From IMG/VR virus record IMGVR_UViG_3300032156_000016, positions 1-50,714 of that record: DNA of 50,714 nucleotides. The stretch is one strand, 5' to 3'. The stretch comes from a virus. The notes below the pieces were generated by a model. It was not told the DNA's origin. It worked only from the letters and a program-made list of their open reading frames with translations, and made no database searches. The position numbers and the translations under genes are program-made. How positions within the stretch are numbered: position 1 is the first letter of the stretch; each line of letters begins with the position of its first letter. Shown here one piece after another: positions 39,601 to 49,375 of the stretch.

Positions 39601-40199
39601 TTAGTGATGTATGGGAGCAATTGGCAGTATCACTTGGAATTATTACTGCTGGAGTAAGAGAAGACCGCAAAGAATTAGAAGATTTTACTAGAAAGTGGGA
39701 AGGGATAAATGATGCAATAAGTAATACAATAAGAATCTTTAGTAGTTTAGCAACCATAATGGATGCTGATATAAGTCCAGCCACAGAAAGATTTTTAAAA
39801 ATAATGGATGCGCTTGCTGGTACAATTAATGATGTCACTGGTGCTATGGAAAGATTAAAAGATGCTAAAATAAAAGATGATATATTTGGACAAATAGCAG
39901 GAATTACTGGAATTATATCTGGAGTAGCCGGTGGAATAGCTGCAATATTCAGTGCTATGCATAAAGAAAAAGAAGACATAGAGAAACTTGCACAAGAATA
40001 TATACCAGAAGATTTTACAAAACAAATCGCTCCAGACTTCGGACAAGCGAGAGTAATTCAAAATAGGATCACTCTTCAGCCAGTCTTTCAATTCTTAGAT
40101 GCTGAACAGTTGACTCCAGCACGGCAGAGAAGTCTTGCCGAAACTATTTGGGATGAATTAGTAGAGATATCCAAATCAAAGGGTGAGGCATTTGTCTAA
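36570..40199 (+). CDS. Tape measure protein, TTG start, 1209 aa
   Basis: TTG 36570 has SD AAAGGAG at 36553-36559. The product is long and almost wholly helical, with a hydrophobic N-terminal third (LGMLNAALNIVISRFGTMVL) and a TIGR01760-like core (AMYYMASAGMQSDRI, LGFLNTYMLKGSKAGTSYAN). It also has extended coiled coil (QEELIRNMYYASMKDINAM) and a C-terminal hydrophobic segment (IAGITGIISGVAGGIAAIF). It sets tail length and is probably ejected into the cell envelope. The size predicts a tail somewhat longer than that of lambda-like phages with about 850-residue tape measures. Confidence 0.88.
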   Translation: MVNPRITIETLLQRVQPGDINALERQLASVSASSNVGMKALTDKQLIAAASVQELSRAYSLGLNRQMIVNSAKVRIATGEIADMREGLQLTSIVLKNMSTPLGMLNAALNIVISRFGTMVLVFGVFRAISSFIARMKEGFEAIDSEMRKVASVVIPTSGDMSKAMTTLGIDMITFAMKTGVALKEAGDAMYYMASAGMQSDRIHRNFIPVMKLIISTSKDLAATTEETKKVSEIFMGLVKVFGEDVYPRFNSEQKATEYMAGVMYKTFQREQILLEELAMSLTYSSEEAHKAGISYEELVVTLGFLNTYMLKGSKAGTSYANSIRDAIQNADKLQSVFGVNLKNVGQEGFSFINEVIVPLNKKFKETGFNLKTITDLMQIWNLRSIRAMSLMISLADQLNIKLNDVVTGEEAMNKAFEIINDSYKIQKQRTDALTNAYATMFAVGITGGKGFGLVLKDINNNLEHTDRVMARLAATIGMCVVMLKSIFKLLFEIIRLPGKGLDLILKINQRLEKTLSIFSKINEFNKNLHEWINLIGWAEKLAEKLSIVGDKTGNIYRLIKYAKGDMSKLVEVVSDITPEAEKALKKFQEFEDTTDHVADSVRSWNTLLDSSYKIVSKISGVRITGQELTTDLKASLASQKQFAVELSKTYGAMYDSGLSGAENYQDVLNKVTDLIKKQSIDLTVLGAAEANQLNQLFDALENSSSTAAKALRDTFTVEKKTRAESIHDLDISLRNKLQLLDTEYQAELQKLDLFQIDKDILEMKHQRDRTIALEEWLKSLSELNIQYLDKLISDMQSKWDKIDSQFKRFRENFNKHILGIPLSDITIDLGFKINWDMIVPPDMSQFQKEIYESLALFEVKDDLETAWKTDIADIIDAGLSIMNENVRTRGRERAKLTEDQEELIRNMYYASMKDINAMIEAKYKERGKILLDSLYEFIDASKEFNEEQKRLSKAVLGGISITDEERRKGTKALDEIMSGQNQTMKDAILQVRSLGEEMDAIKKKLGDLGLSDVWEQLAVSLGIITAGVREDRKELEDFTRKWEGINDAISNTIRIFSSLATIMDADISPATERFLKIMDALAGTINDVTGAMERLKDAKIKDDIFGQIAGITGIISGVAGGIAAIFSAMHKEKEDIEKLAQEYIPEDFTKQIAPDFGQARVIQNRITLQPVFQFLDAEQLTPARQRSLAETIWDELVEISKSKGEAFV

Positions 40200-42798
40200 T
40201 CAATTAAAGATCGGTGGAGATCGTCCAATACCATTTATATTTGCAAGTATGAATTATGCATCGTTATCTAATGGTGCTACTGTAACCGATGCTACTTCTG
40301 GAACAGCAGACTTTGATTCTCTGTATCCATTAGAAAATATGTTTAAACCCAACAAGCATTCTTTCACCAGAATGTCAGGACTAGCATCTCGAACTGGTAA
40401 TCATATAACAATTAGACTTAATCTTTCTGCTACTATATTTGCCACTAGTGCCGGAGTAGATGGAGAACTTAATTTAGTGTGTGTTGATAGTAATTTATTT
40501 AATGGAGTTAGGGCATTTAGATTAAGATCATATACCGATGCTAACTATAGTGCTAATGTTGTATACCATACCAATAGCGCAATATCTATCGACTCTGGAT
40601 TTTTTAAGTATGGAGCGGAACCAAGAATTGATACTAAACAAGGGCATAGAGCATTCTACGATTTGTGGGGAACTGGAGGAAATAAGAATACGTTCGATGG
40701 ATTTGATGGGAAGAATTCTGTAATACTATTATCTAATGGAATACAATATGATCATCCATACGTCGTACTCGAACTGATAGCTGGTTCGTATAATATGTTT
40801 GGACACGATGGAACATTTGATAATGGACTTTGGGATTCTGCGTGGAGAGATTATGCAAAGACTACTAGACAAAATAACACAGATGAGAATTCAAACTGTT
40901 CTCATCAGGTGTTAGGTACAACTTTACCATGTACTACTAATCATGGCACTACAGACAATTATATATATCTTTCTAGTACTAGTAAGACAGTACATCAAAC
41001 TACTGAATGGATTAGAATACCCATGAGAAGTAATCACGAATATGTACTAAAGTTTTGGGAAAAAACCATTGGCACTGAAAGTAGCGGAAGACACCCATAT
41101 GAGATAGAAGCTGTTGTTAACCCACTCTTTTATAGTAGCGGTGGAAAATATCAAGAGCTAAACAAAAGAGACATATGGTTTGATCACGGAGAACTGAGTA
41201 GCAATATTTATTATGTGGAGACAGAAGAAGCCTCTCCATATAATACTATTATATATAAATATAATGAAGAGGGAGGTTCGTCTTATACTCTTAAGCCAAG
41301 TGGAGCGAGTTATAAGTATTGTAAGGTTGACGAGAGTAATGGTGTTATGTTTTATGTGTGGAATAATGTAATATGCAAACTTAATCTATCTACGCTTAGT
41401 ATTACTCAAATTAAGAATGTCGGAGCGGCCATAGGTGGAATCGCATTAGATAGGTCTGGTAAGAAAGTATATTATACAGTTACGGGAAGCTCGACAATGT
41501 ATTGTGTCGGGTATGATTCTCCATATACTACTGTACAAATAACAATTACTGGTCTTTCTAGTCCATATGGGTTGTGCCTAGATATAACTGGAAACAAGAT
41601 TTATTGGATTAATGGTACTTCGATATGGAAATGTAATCTTGATGGAAGTAGTCCAGCATCGGTGGTATCAGTCACATCTGGTTCATATAATATAGATGTA
41701 GATTTAACTAGTTCTCCAAACAAATTATATTGGACTGATACTACTAATGATCGAATTAATAGAATTAATGTTGACGGTACTACCAACGAAATATTTGCGA
41801 CAGAACTTAGTCAAGTTACAGATGTATCAATTCCAGAGAGCGGAACATATTGTTATTATTCTACTAAAGGTAACAGTGATATAAAGAAAAGTCTCAGGTC
41901 TGCATCTGCGCCAAGAGAACAATTTCTAGTTATGTCTGGAGTGAATACAGTATTCCAATTACATAAGATGATCGGGTCTGAGCATACATCATGGACTCAA
42001 AGCGTTTTATACTTTAACATTTTAGATTCAGATAATACTAGAGTAATATTTCATTCAATAGCAGGAGCCACTCCAGCTACAGATATTGGATATGTAAAGT
42101 TTAATCCAGATCGAATCGGAACATTAATGGATGTATGGATTAGATTTAAAATATATAATCAGATTAACTTTTCTCCATCATCATATCAATGGTACATTGA
42201 TGAACTTGAATGTTATGATGCTAATAAATTCTTTCCTCCAGAAACTTATGAGTATGTAAGAATTAAGAAATCTGCATCTGAATTTCTTGATAAGAATCTA
42301 CCGAACAGTCACGATTTCACTGGCTCTGCTGACATAGCAAGATTTGGTTTGTTCTCTTTTAAGTTTGCTTTATCTTCATCAGCCAGAAAATCACAATTAT
42401 TACAAGACCTTGCTGGAAATTCGGGGATTATAACTAATATACAAGATACTGTTGAGGGCGGTGTCACATCTAATAATGTTCATGGAGATGTAGTTGGTAC
42501 ATTTATATCATCATCTGGAACAAAGAGAGCATTTAATATTGATACATTAGGCAACGCAATATGGAAAGCATACCTTGAAAGTACTTGTTCTATTTCTAAA
42601 ACTATTACTATCATAGACCCAAAGGGAGAGTTTACTGAATGTATTATACTTCCTGGTTCTATCCAATCTGTCAATACGGACACACAGAGCGAAACTGTAG
42701 AAAAAGTTTCGTTTACTCCACCAATAAGCGATACTTATAAAGTTAGAAGTGCATTAGAATATATGTATCAAATTACTTTTACGGCGAAGGAAGTATAA
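40183..42798 (+). CDS. Tail tip/fibre protein with YWTD-type beta-propeller, 871 aa
   Basis: The N-terminal part (about 1-200) is beta-rich (LYPLENMFKPNKHSFTRMSG). From about residue 340 to 570 there are repeated units ending in YWTD/YYST-like strands (KIYWINGTSIWKCNLDGSSP, KLYWTDTTNDRINRINVDGT). These are the signature of LDL-receptor YWTD/NHL-like six-bladed propellers. The C-terminal domain has YVRIKKSASEFLDKNLPNSH. It is probably a distal tail or receptor-binding component. The start is uncertain: GTG 40183 or TTG 40192 (MSNQLKIGGDR...). Confidence 0.68.
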   Translation: MRHLSNQLKIGGDRPIPFIFASMNYASLSNGATVTDATSGTADFDSLYPLENMFKPNKHSFTRMSGLASRTGNHITIRLNLSATIFATSAGVDGELNLVCVDSNLFNGVRAFRLRSYTDANYSANVVYHTNSAISIDSGFFKYGAEPRIDTKQGHRAFYDLWGTGGNKNTFDGFDGKNSVILLSNGIQYDHPYVVLELIAGSYNMFGHDGTFDNGLWDSAWRDYAKTTRQNNTDENSNCSHQVLGTTLPCTTNHGTTDNYIYLSSTSKTVHQTTEWIRIPMRSNHEYVLKFWEKTIGTESSGRHPYEIEAVVNPLFYSSGGKYQELNKRDIWFDHGELSSNIYYVETEEASPYNTIIYKYNEEGGSSYTLKPSGASYKYCKVDESNGVMFYVWNNVICKLNLSTLSITQIKNVGAAIGGIALDRSGKKVYYTVTGSSTMYCVGYDSPYTTVQITITGLSSPYGLCLDITGNKIYWINGTSIWKCNLDGSSPASVVSVTSGSYNIDVDLTSSPNKLYWTDTTNDRINRINVDGTTNEIFATELSQVTDVSIPESGTYCYYSTKGNSDIKKSLRSASAPREQFLVMSGVNTVFQLHKMIGSEHTSWTQSVLYFNILDSDNTRVIFHSIAGATPATDIGYVKFNPDRIGTLMDVWIRFKIYNQINFSPSSYQWYIDELECYDANKFFPPETYEYVRIKKSASEFLDKNLPNSHDFTGSADIARFGLFSFKFALSSSARKSQLLQDLAGNSGIITNIQDTVEGGVTSNNVHGDVVGTFISSSGTKRAFNIDTLGNAIWKAYLESTCSISKTITIIDPKGEFTECIILPGSIQSVNTDTQSETVEKVSFTPPISDTYKVRSALEYMYQITFTAKEV

Positions 42799-45700
42799 TG
42801 AATACTGTTTTTCCATCCAGCTTAACAAGCAATGAAATAAATAATATTAATCTCTTTGGCAAAAAGTATGAGTTCAGAGTTTTGCTTTGGAGAAACGTAG
42901 CGGCTTCTCATGAATTAGATCAAACTAATAGATACAATACATCGAGTGGTGAATACACTTTTGAATGGATTGATCAATATAATAATAATCCTAGTCCAGT
43001 ATGGATTAAATCTTTGACATATACTCAGTCTAGTGCCGTTACATATCCAGTACATCGTATGGAGTACATGGATGAAAATGGAAATTTTATATTACTAAAG
43101 GAATGGTATAGTAAAGTCACTTCTTCATCATTAGTTATTATAGACAATCCTGTATTTGCTAGTACATATAGAATTAGATCATATAGTGAATCTAATTTAT
43201 CATCATGGATTGTTATGAATAGTGTTACGTTTTATTCAGATACTTTTTTTGATATTACAAAATATGTAAGTTCTATTGATATAGATCAGAATGCTTCTGC
43301 TTTTATTAGTGACTTTGATATTCCATATACATCATTAGGATTAATAAATTCTAACGGAATGTGGAATAAAAATACTGATGCTAGTCTTATCCCATACTGT
43401 GACCGCAGGAACACAGACGGAACGTGGCAATGGATATCATACGCCGCTACTAATATAAAAACTTACAAGGTTCAAGGATCGCGCATAACAATAGAAATAA
43501 AATTCTTAGGAGATAATTTTGAAGAATCTAATTTTATTATACTTTCTTGTTTTAACGCTAGGAACTGGAAAGGAAATTCTGTATCAGGCGAATCTGGATG
43601 GACAGCCAAAGTAAAGATTGATACTCCGTTGATAGAGGGAATGGCCGTTGATGATATAATAGAAAATTATATAGTAAAGAAAGAAGACGGAACATTATTA
43701 TTGCAATTAAATAAAGATAGAAAAAAAGAAATAGTGACCGTAGTTAATGAAATAGTTGGCGATGCTACTCTTAATCCAGAAAATCCAGTAAGATTAATTG
43801 AGGGGTCGCAAGTACTATCTCATTGCTCTGATGGGACGTTTACTTACTATGCGATAAGAGGAAGTACAGATCATGCAGATACATCTCCAGGTGTGGGCAT
43901 AGACATATGGCGGGGAATGATCGGTGGTGTGCAGGAGTTTCTTGGAACTATAAGACCAAAGTATCCAACAACAATAACGTGGGGTGGATACAATTATAGT
44001 TTCTGGAGTATATTATATAATCAACACTCGTCTTTTTATGGTGGGAATGTATCTAGGTATGTTGCTCATATTTTCCAAATGTCAGTAGATCAAGAGTACT
44101 TATATATCCCATGTGTTCATTATATGTATGGAGATTATCGCGCTGCCGGTGGTTCTCCTGTTCAATGGCTTTGTGAGATTACAGATAGTGTATTATATAA
44201 ACTTCCTAAGAATGGAGCATGGGGAAATATATTTAGCACTAGTGCAGAAAGTTCATTATTATCTGGCTCTTATCCTCTTACGGCATCTTCTACATATAAC
44301 TTATCTCTTGGTAGTAATTGTTATGCCATAAGTACGGCATTAAATATACAAGCATCTGCATTTGCAGGATGGCCAGTACCCGATCCACTAGAAAGTGGCA
44401 ATTCTATATTAGCATGGATGGGATGTGAGTTAATAAATGATGGCGGTACTGAAAAATTATTGGTAATGAAGAAATTAAAAGATAGAGCCAATATAACTAC
44501 ATCTCCATTAACAGGATTCATTAAAATTAATAAGAACTTTTCATCAGCAACACAAATAGGAACATCCGGTGGAAGAGAACTTGTTCTATGCGCTAAGAAA
44601 ATGGGAGATTCTATTTCTGATACATCTTTATTTTGTTCATATTATGACGAACAATACTTAATTAATTACTTAAGCATGATTGATATCATTGGGTCAACAT
44701 ATGTATTACAAAATACTATGCATGCCGATCTCGGAAAACGGATAATGTCATTAACTAGACAATCAGATGGATTATATGGCTCTGGACAAGGATATCAATT
44801 TGATGCAGAATTCTCATTACCTAGTACGGAAAGTCCATATGGTATAGTACAATTATATAACACAGTATTTAATATTAATGCATGTAATATATGTCATATT
44901 AGCGACCCATATAACAATGAATATGTATCGTATCCAGTTCCAGAAATAACATCAGGAGCAGATAGACTTGACAATAATTATATTAGATATGGATCATACT
45001 CATATAAAGATGGAATATATAGTACGCTTGGTTTTAAGCTTAATACCAAGACTGGAGAATTAGTATTAAGAGATATAATTCCATCATCATCTCCAAAACA
45101 AATAAGAGCTAGTTATGATTTTGTTAATTCAATAAAGTTTTATGAATCTAATGAAAAGTCCAGACTAAGCAATAATGTTATTGGAAAGCTACAAGAGACT
45201 ACTGATAAAATATATTTTATAAATGAGTATGGTGCATTATCAAATCTTCCTTCATTAAAATCACAGGCCATATCAATGAAGAGCGTGTCTAATGAATATT
45301 TAACCACGTTCCCATCTGATGAAGTTACCAATCCAGAATCAGAACAGTTCTTTCGTATTACGGAGGTTGGAGTACAATTAAATTCTGTTAGCGCAATAGA
45401 GTTTTGTCCACTCCATACCGGAATATTAAACTCAGTATCTATTGCATTCGCATTAAGAAATATGCCACCTAATGCTATAAAAACTAACTTTAGTGTTAAG
45501 CTTGGTATTTCAAATAATAATACTGACAACGTATTTTTAACAAGAGACACAGGAACAAGTAAGCCAATTCTTCCACCAGTAACAGCAAACATAACTGAGA
45601 TACTATCATCAACGATGGTATTTCATAACGCAGCAAAATTATATTCCAGAACTGGTGGATATAATCAGAGTGAATACTATTGGAATAAATTTGACGTTTC

Positions 45701-47606
45701 CGCTGCTAATTTTACTGTTAGTAAGGGACAACATTATTCAATTTTAATCATGCAAGCAGCAGAAGTTAATACTGGTAATTATTTTGGGATACTCGCAAAG
45801 AAAGCTTTAACCGAAAGTCCTATCTCTGGATATTGCGATGCGGGAGCATATGAATATAATGAAGGATTTTTAAATAAGGGGTGTTATCAATTAATAAATG
45901 ATACTGCATGGACTAGTTTGGTATCTGGAAATTGGTACTGTGGGTGTGGAGATGGACTTGGGGCTACCTATGATTCTGTTCCAATGATGGAAATAAATAT
46001 TAGGAAAAAAATTCAGACATTAGATGCTGTTAATATGATAGACCCTACTAATAAAAACATTACTGGTGATTACAATTCATTAATGTTTGGAAGTAATACA
46101 GCATTAGTAGTTAGAAATACTGACTTTACTACAACTTATACAAGGAACACTCATTATACTATATCTAATATTGGTGGAGAATTTACACTGAACTTTCCTG
46201 CTGGTACAGGAACATTAACTATTAATGATAATATTGTCGCTCAGTGGCTAGAAAGTAAACATGACTTATTATCTATTATAGATAGTAGATATAAAAATAA
46301 AACCTCTCTACTCACAGAATCTTCTTCGTTCGGTGATGATACTAGATATCTAAGAACTACTATTAATGGTTTAGTATTAATGCCATCTTCTATTAGCACT
46401 GGAATAAATAGACGGTTTGATATGTTCCCTGGAATGAGTAAGCTAATAGAAGCTACAGTACAAGAATCTAAGAAGATTGAATCCGTTGGAATGTATAAGT
46501 GGGATGATCAGCAGAACAAATTCATAGCAGTAGATGATGATTTTTCTAGCGAGTCTAAAAATTTCGTTGTAGAATTTTCAGACCCTATGTTAGTTGGTAC
46601 TACTAAATATATAGTAAGAGAAGGTAAATGGAAAAGTACTGATACTCTTAATATTGGGTCTAAATCTGGCACATCGAAGGATGTTCCATATTTCTTTAGA
46701 GTAACATTGTCAAGTGCATTAGATTTACCATACAATATAATGATAAAACCAGAACATTGTGTTGAGTGGAGGGTCGCCACCGATGCCGATTGGAATGATA
46801 TGACAGTAAGTAGCAATGCATACTGTGATTATCCACCTACCGACCCTACAAACATAAAAACATCTACACAATTTTATTTAAAGCATATGAATAAAAGGTA
46901 TGGATTTAATACTTGTGATTATGTGGCGTATAATGTACATGATATAGTATTCTTCGTAGATGACAACGGCACAGTAATTGAAGACCAATCATTTAATAAC
47001 AATGATCAGAGGAACCCAATATCAACATCTTATTCTGACAAGAGAATATTTGTACGACTATCTCCAGTTGATATATATGGAAACCCTTTGCTTAGATATC
47101 ATAAGTATGTCTCTCAAACTAATGGATATAGTTCAGAAGCATATACAGGAATCATGCCGTGGATGTCCGGAAATATTCAAAGAGCAGACATAAATAATTA
47201 TGGCGTTAATGCTATATATAATAATTATGATATGGTTAATAAGAAATTTCTTGACATAGAAGTAGTGGGATATATTTTAAATAACATTACTAACATAATG
47301 TGTGACATAAAAAACCCTGGATATACTCATGCTGACGCAAGTACAATAACTATAACTAATGAATTTATGCAGAATATACCACAGTTAGAGCTAAGGACTA
47401 GAACTATTAATGCATTTTGGAATCTTAATAGAATAGAATACTCAGCATCTTCTACATATGACCCAAGACTCAGACCTGGGACAATAGTTAGAATTACTTC
47501 AGAACGAGAAAATCTTAACAATGCTTTGTTTATCATACTAAAGCCGAAACATTCTATGAGCAATAGTCAATTAATAACTAATCTTGGAGATATGCTTCAG
47601 TTATGA
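42798..47606 (+). CDS. Large tail tip / central fibre protein, 1602 aa
   Basis: The gene starts on the last base of the preceding stop and ends the rightward arm. The product is beta-rich throughout, with NTVFPSSLTSNEINNINLFG at the start and many aromatic/Asn-rich stretches, and no transmembrane segment. Order and size match the baseplate-hub or J-like host-specificity protein of siphoviruses. I recognise no catalytic domain. The final part (LDIEVVGYILNNITNIMCDI) looks alpha/beta. Confidence 0.62.
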   Translation: MNTVFPSSLTSNEINNINLFGKKYEFRVLLWRNVAASHELDQTNRYNTSSGEYTFEWIDQYNNNPSPVWIKSLTYTQSSAVTYPVHRMEYMDENGNFILLKEWYSKVTSSSLVIIDNPVFASTYRIRSYSESNLSSWIVMNSVTFYSDTFFDITKYVSSIDIDQNASAFISDFDIPYTSLGLINSNGMWNKNTDASLIPYCDRRNTDGTWQWISYAATNIKTYKVQGSRITIEIKFLGDNFEESNFIILSCFNARNWKGNSVSGESGWTAKVKIDTPLIEGMAVDDIIENYIVKKEDGTLLLQLNKDRKKEIVTVVNEIVGDATLNPENPVRLIEGSQVLSHCSDGTFTYYAIRGSTDHADTSPGVGIDIWRGMIGGVQEFLGTIRPKYPTTITWGGYNYSFWSILYNQHSSFYGGNVSRYVAHIFQMSVDQEYLYIPCVHYMYGDYRAAGGSPVQWLCEITDSVLYKLPKNGAWGNIFSTSAESSLLSGSYPLTASSTYNLSLGSNCYAISTALNIQASAFAGWPVPDPLESGNSILAWMGCELINDGGTEKLLVMKKLKDRANITTSPLTGFIKINKNFSSATQIGTSGGRELVLCAKKMGDSISDTSLFCSYYDEQYLINYLSMIDIIGSTYVLQNTMHADLGKRIMSLTRQSDGLYGSGQGYQFDAEFSLPSTESPYGIVQLYNTVFNINACNICHISDPYNNEYVSYPVPEITSGADRLDNNYIRYGSYSYKDGIYSTLGFKLNTKTGELVLRDIIPSSSPKQIRASYDFVNSIKFYESNEKSRLSNNVIGKLQETTDKIYFINEYGALSNLPSLKSQAISMKSVSNEYLTTFPSDEVTNPESEQFFRITEVGVQLNSVSAIEFCPLHTGILNSVSIAFALRNMPPNAIKTNFSVKLGISNNNTDNVFLTRDTGTSKPILPPVTANITEILSSTMVFHNAAKLYSRTGGYNQSEYYWNKFDVSAANFTVSKGQHYSILIMQAAEVNTGNYFGILAKKALTESPISGYCDAGAYEYNEGFLNKGCYQLINDTAWTSLVSGNWYCGCGDGLGATYDSVPMMEINIRKKIQTLDAVNMIDPTNKNITGDYNSLMFGSNTALVVRNTDFTTTYTRNTHYTISNIGGEFTLNFPAGTGTLTINDNIVAQWLESKHDLLSIIDSRYKNKTSLLTESSSFGDDTRYLRTTINGLVLMPSSISTGINRRFDMFPGMSKLIEATVQESKKIESVGMYKWDDQQNKFIAVDDDFSSESKNFVVEFSDPMLVGTTKYIVREGKWKSTDTLNIGSKSGTSKDVPYFFRVTLSSALDLPYNIMIKPEHCVEWRVATDADWNDMTVSSNAYCDYPPTDPTNIKTSTQFYLKHMNKRYGFNTCDYVAYNVHDIVFFVDDNGTVIEDQSFNNNDQRNPISTSYSDKRIFVRLSPVDIYGNPLLRYHKYVSQTNGYSSEAYTGIMPWMSGNIQRADINNYGVNAIYNNYDMVNKKFLDIEVVGYILNNITNIMCDIKNPGYTHADASTITITNEFMQNIPQLELRTRTINAFWNLNRIEYSASSTYDPRLRPGTIVRITSERENLNNALFIILKPKHSMSNSQLITNLGDMLQL

Positions 47607-47613
47607 GTTTTCG

Positions 47614-48273
47614 TTAGCCTTCTCCCCCATTCTTATATTGTAAATACCTAGTTCTTACTTCATCAGCAACACCATGAAAGCGATGATCAAACATCATCTG
47701 ATTCATAGCATTACGTTCATATGTTTTAATTTTTAAGGATGATGGACTAATGCAATACGCAACAAAATATCTTGCAACATGAACAGCACACAAAGCATCA
47801 TACTGATGCTCATCTGGCATAGAAGTTTTATATATATTCCATATAGCCTTAATCATTTTTACTTTTTCTGAGTGTCCAAATCCTGTTACAAAATATTTCA
47901 TCAATGATGCTGATGGTTTGATAACTGGTATCTCCATCTTAGCAAGAGCAGCTAGTATTACTCCATGTGTTTCTGCTAACTGAAGTGGACTTCTATCCCT
48001 ATTCTTTACATCTTCATCTGTTGCGTCTTTATCGCCATAGATATAATCTTCAACTGAGGCAAGTATTATTTCTTTGCCTAAATTAGACAGTATTCCTACT
48101 AACATTGATGCTATTAAATTATTCCTAAAATGTTCAGAGTTATAATCACGAATAGACCTTGCCTCTCCAAGAGAAATGTTTATGGTTTCATTATGATCCA
48201 CTTTTTTCTCCAGCAGATTCCAAGATACTACTCCGGTATGTTGCCTTCCTACATCTATGCCTATGATTCGCAT
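47614..48273 (-). CDS. RuvC-like Holliday junction resolvase, 219 aa
   Basis: The product starts MRIIGIDVGRQHTGVVSWNL, with catalytic D7. A second acidic residue lies in ILASVEDYIYG (near residue 74). A later PSASLMKYFVTGFGHSEK basic motif and the MPDEHQYDALCAVHVARYF motif supply the last acidic pair (near 156). This is the RuvC RNase H fold, which resolves branched DNA before packaging. Start ATG 48273 (SD GAGAGG) is preferred to 48288. The 3' end faces the end of the tail gene with only 7 bp between, and no terminator is visible. Confidence 0.82.
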   Translation of the reverse strand: MRIIGIDVGRQHTGVVSWNLLEKKVDHNETINISLGEARSIRDYNSEHFRNNLIASMLVGILSNLGKEIILASVEDYIYGDKDATDEDVKNRDRSPLQLAETHGVILAALAKMEIPVIKPSASLMKYFVTGFGHSEKVKMIKAIWNIYKTSMPDEHQYDALCAVHVARYFVAYCISPSSLKIKTYERNAMNQMMFDHRFHGVADEVRTRYLQYKNGGEG

Positions 48274-48319
48274 TTGCGTGCCTCTCATAAGGAAAAGTCC
48301 AGGCTACCCTCCTACTGGC

Positions 48320-48484
48320 CTATCTTACAATATCTGGTCCCTGCTCCGTCCGTTTGTAGTGTACGTCCTCGAATGGCACACCCCATTCCCACTGACACCC
48401 CATCGTTGGACAACGCCACCCAATCCAGTCGCGCCTAAGCTTTGCGCCACAGAACTTGCAATAGATCAATCGTTCTCGCTTCAT
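48320..48484 (-). CDS. Small zinc-ribbon protein, 54 aa
   Basis: ATG 48484 to TAG 48320 encodes MKRERLIYCKFCGAKLRRDW, followed by RCPTMGCQWEW. The CxxC-x(n)-C-x4-C spacing predicts a zinc ribbon. The start overlaps the previous stop (ATGA). It is the first gene of the GC-rich block next to the RuvC gene. A DNA-binding or protein-contact role is possible. Confidence 0.65.
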   Translation of the reverse strand: MKRERLIYCKFCGAKLRRDWIGWRCPTMGCQWEWGVPFEDVHYKRTEQGPDIVR

Positions 48485-48789
48485 GTCTTGTCCTGCTCCG
48501 TCAGGCGACCAACCGCCGACATAAGCGGGTCAACCATCCCTTTGATATTCGCCTCGTATGTCATCTGGTCATCATGTCTCGCAAGGAAGGCAACGAAGTC
48601 CTTCGCCGCCTCGATCACGTCCTTGACTCTCTCCGCGTGGGCGTCCCAACCACGTTTAGCGTGAAAGTGGGCGTCCTCGTGATACCGCGAAGCTGTACGA
48701 AGGGAGCTTGTTCCGCCGTTATCCCACCATGCCTCAAACTCCTCATCCTTCTGGGCTGATTGGGCCGTTTCTGAGCCGTTGTTGTTCAT
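48481..48789 (-). CDS. Small phage protein (FEAWWDN-type), 102 aa
   Basis: ATG 48789 (MNNNGSETAQSAQKDEEFEA) overlaps the preceding stop (ATGA). FEAWWDNGG followed by a helical part with WDAHAERVKDVIEAAKDF is a pattern common in small accessory proteins of phages, with no known function. It is GC-rich, unlike the structural genes. Confidence 0.65.
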   Translation of the reverse strand: MNNNGSETAQSAQKDEEFEAWWDNGGTSSLRTASRYHEDAHFHAKRGWDAHAERVKDVIEAAKDFVAFLARHDDQMTYEANIKGMVDPLMSAVGRLTEQDKT

Positions 48790-49226
48790 GGCTTGGCCTC
48801 CGGTTCTTTTCCTGTTCCCATGCACTGGTAGCAGTTCATTGTTCCAAGTTGACTAGATACGGTTAGCTTGCCGTTACAAACTCGACACGGTTTCTCTTCC
48901 TCTCCATGTGGTTGAAGTTTCTGGCACTCGCGGGAGGCGGCGACGGTTTGGCGCAGGTGGTCGTATGATGCTTGTTTCGCCACTCCACAACGTATTGACT
49001 CAATAAGCGACAGCGTCGCCCTCAACACCGGCTCCACGTCGGCGCGGTAGGCGGCGAAGGCTTGCTCAATCTCGCGCTTCTCGATCTCGGCATCATTCTG
49101 ATCGCGGCAGTAGATGGAGCAGTAGCCGTCGATGCGAAACTCCTCGTCCTTGCATCCTTCCCTCGCGCACAAACGTACGCCGTTGACCATGCGAATCGGC
49201 CAACCGAAGTCGTCTCTATCGTTCAT
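48786..49226 (-). CDS. Zinc-knuckle phage protein, 146 aa
   Basis: The product starts MNDRDDFGWPIRMVNGVRLC and has N-terminal Cys positions (CAREGCKDEEFRIDGYCSIYC), suggesting one metal site. A helical middle follows (YRADVEPVLRATLSLIESIR). A C-terminal CRVCNGKLTVSSQLGTMNCYQC forms a second CxxC pair. Its first 41 codons are duplicated exactly at the window start. ATG overlaps the previous stop. It is probably a conserved accessory protein; its function is unknown. Confidence 0.7.
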   Translation of the reverse strand: MNDRDDFGWPIRMVNGVRLCAREGCKDEEFRIDGYCSIYCRDQNDAEIEKREIEQAFAAYRADVEPVLRATLSLIESIRCGVAKQASYDHLRQTVAASRECQKLQPHGEEEKPCRVCNGKLTVSSQLGTMNCYQCMGTGKEPEAKP

Positions 49227-49228
49227 GG
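49102..49228. repeat. 127-bp exact direct repeat, right copy
   Basis: Identical to 1-127. It lies inside the 5' part of the 146-residue gene and extends two bases beyond its ATG. Upstream (leftward sense) the contexts differ: here a 50-residue gene with a poly-Asp end, at the left copy a continuing ORF. A further short similarity (GACGCGGCAAA-GAGAA-CC) persists beyond the mismatch. Confidence 0.95.
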
Positions 49229-49375
49229 CTTCTCTTTTGCCGCGTCGTCATCATCGTCGTCGTCATTGGGTCGTTCTCGTTTCCGAACGTCTCTGTCGGT
49301 ATCTCTTCCGCTCACAGCGTCAGCAATTGCCTTCCCGGGATTGCTTAACAATTTCCATAGCCACCATTCTCCCAT
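49223..49375 (-). CDS. Small acidic-tailed protein, 50 aa
   Basis: ATG 49375 (SD AAAGGAG) to TGA 49223 encodes MGEWWLWKLLSNPGKAIADA, then a charged part ending in a run of seven Asp and AAKEKP. The amphipathic/aromatic start could attach to membrane. Starts and stops overlap both neighbours. Poly-Asp ends can mimic DNA, but that is speculation here. Confidence 0.6.
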   Translation of the reverse strand: MGEWWLWKLLSNPGKAIADAVSGRDTDRDVRKRERPNDDDDDDDAAKEKP

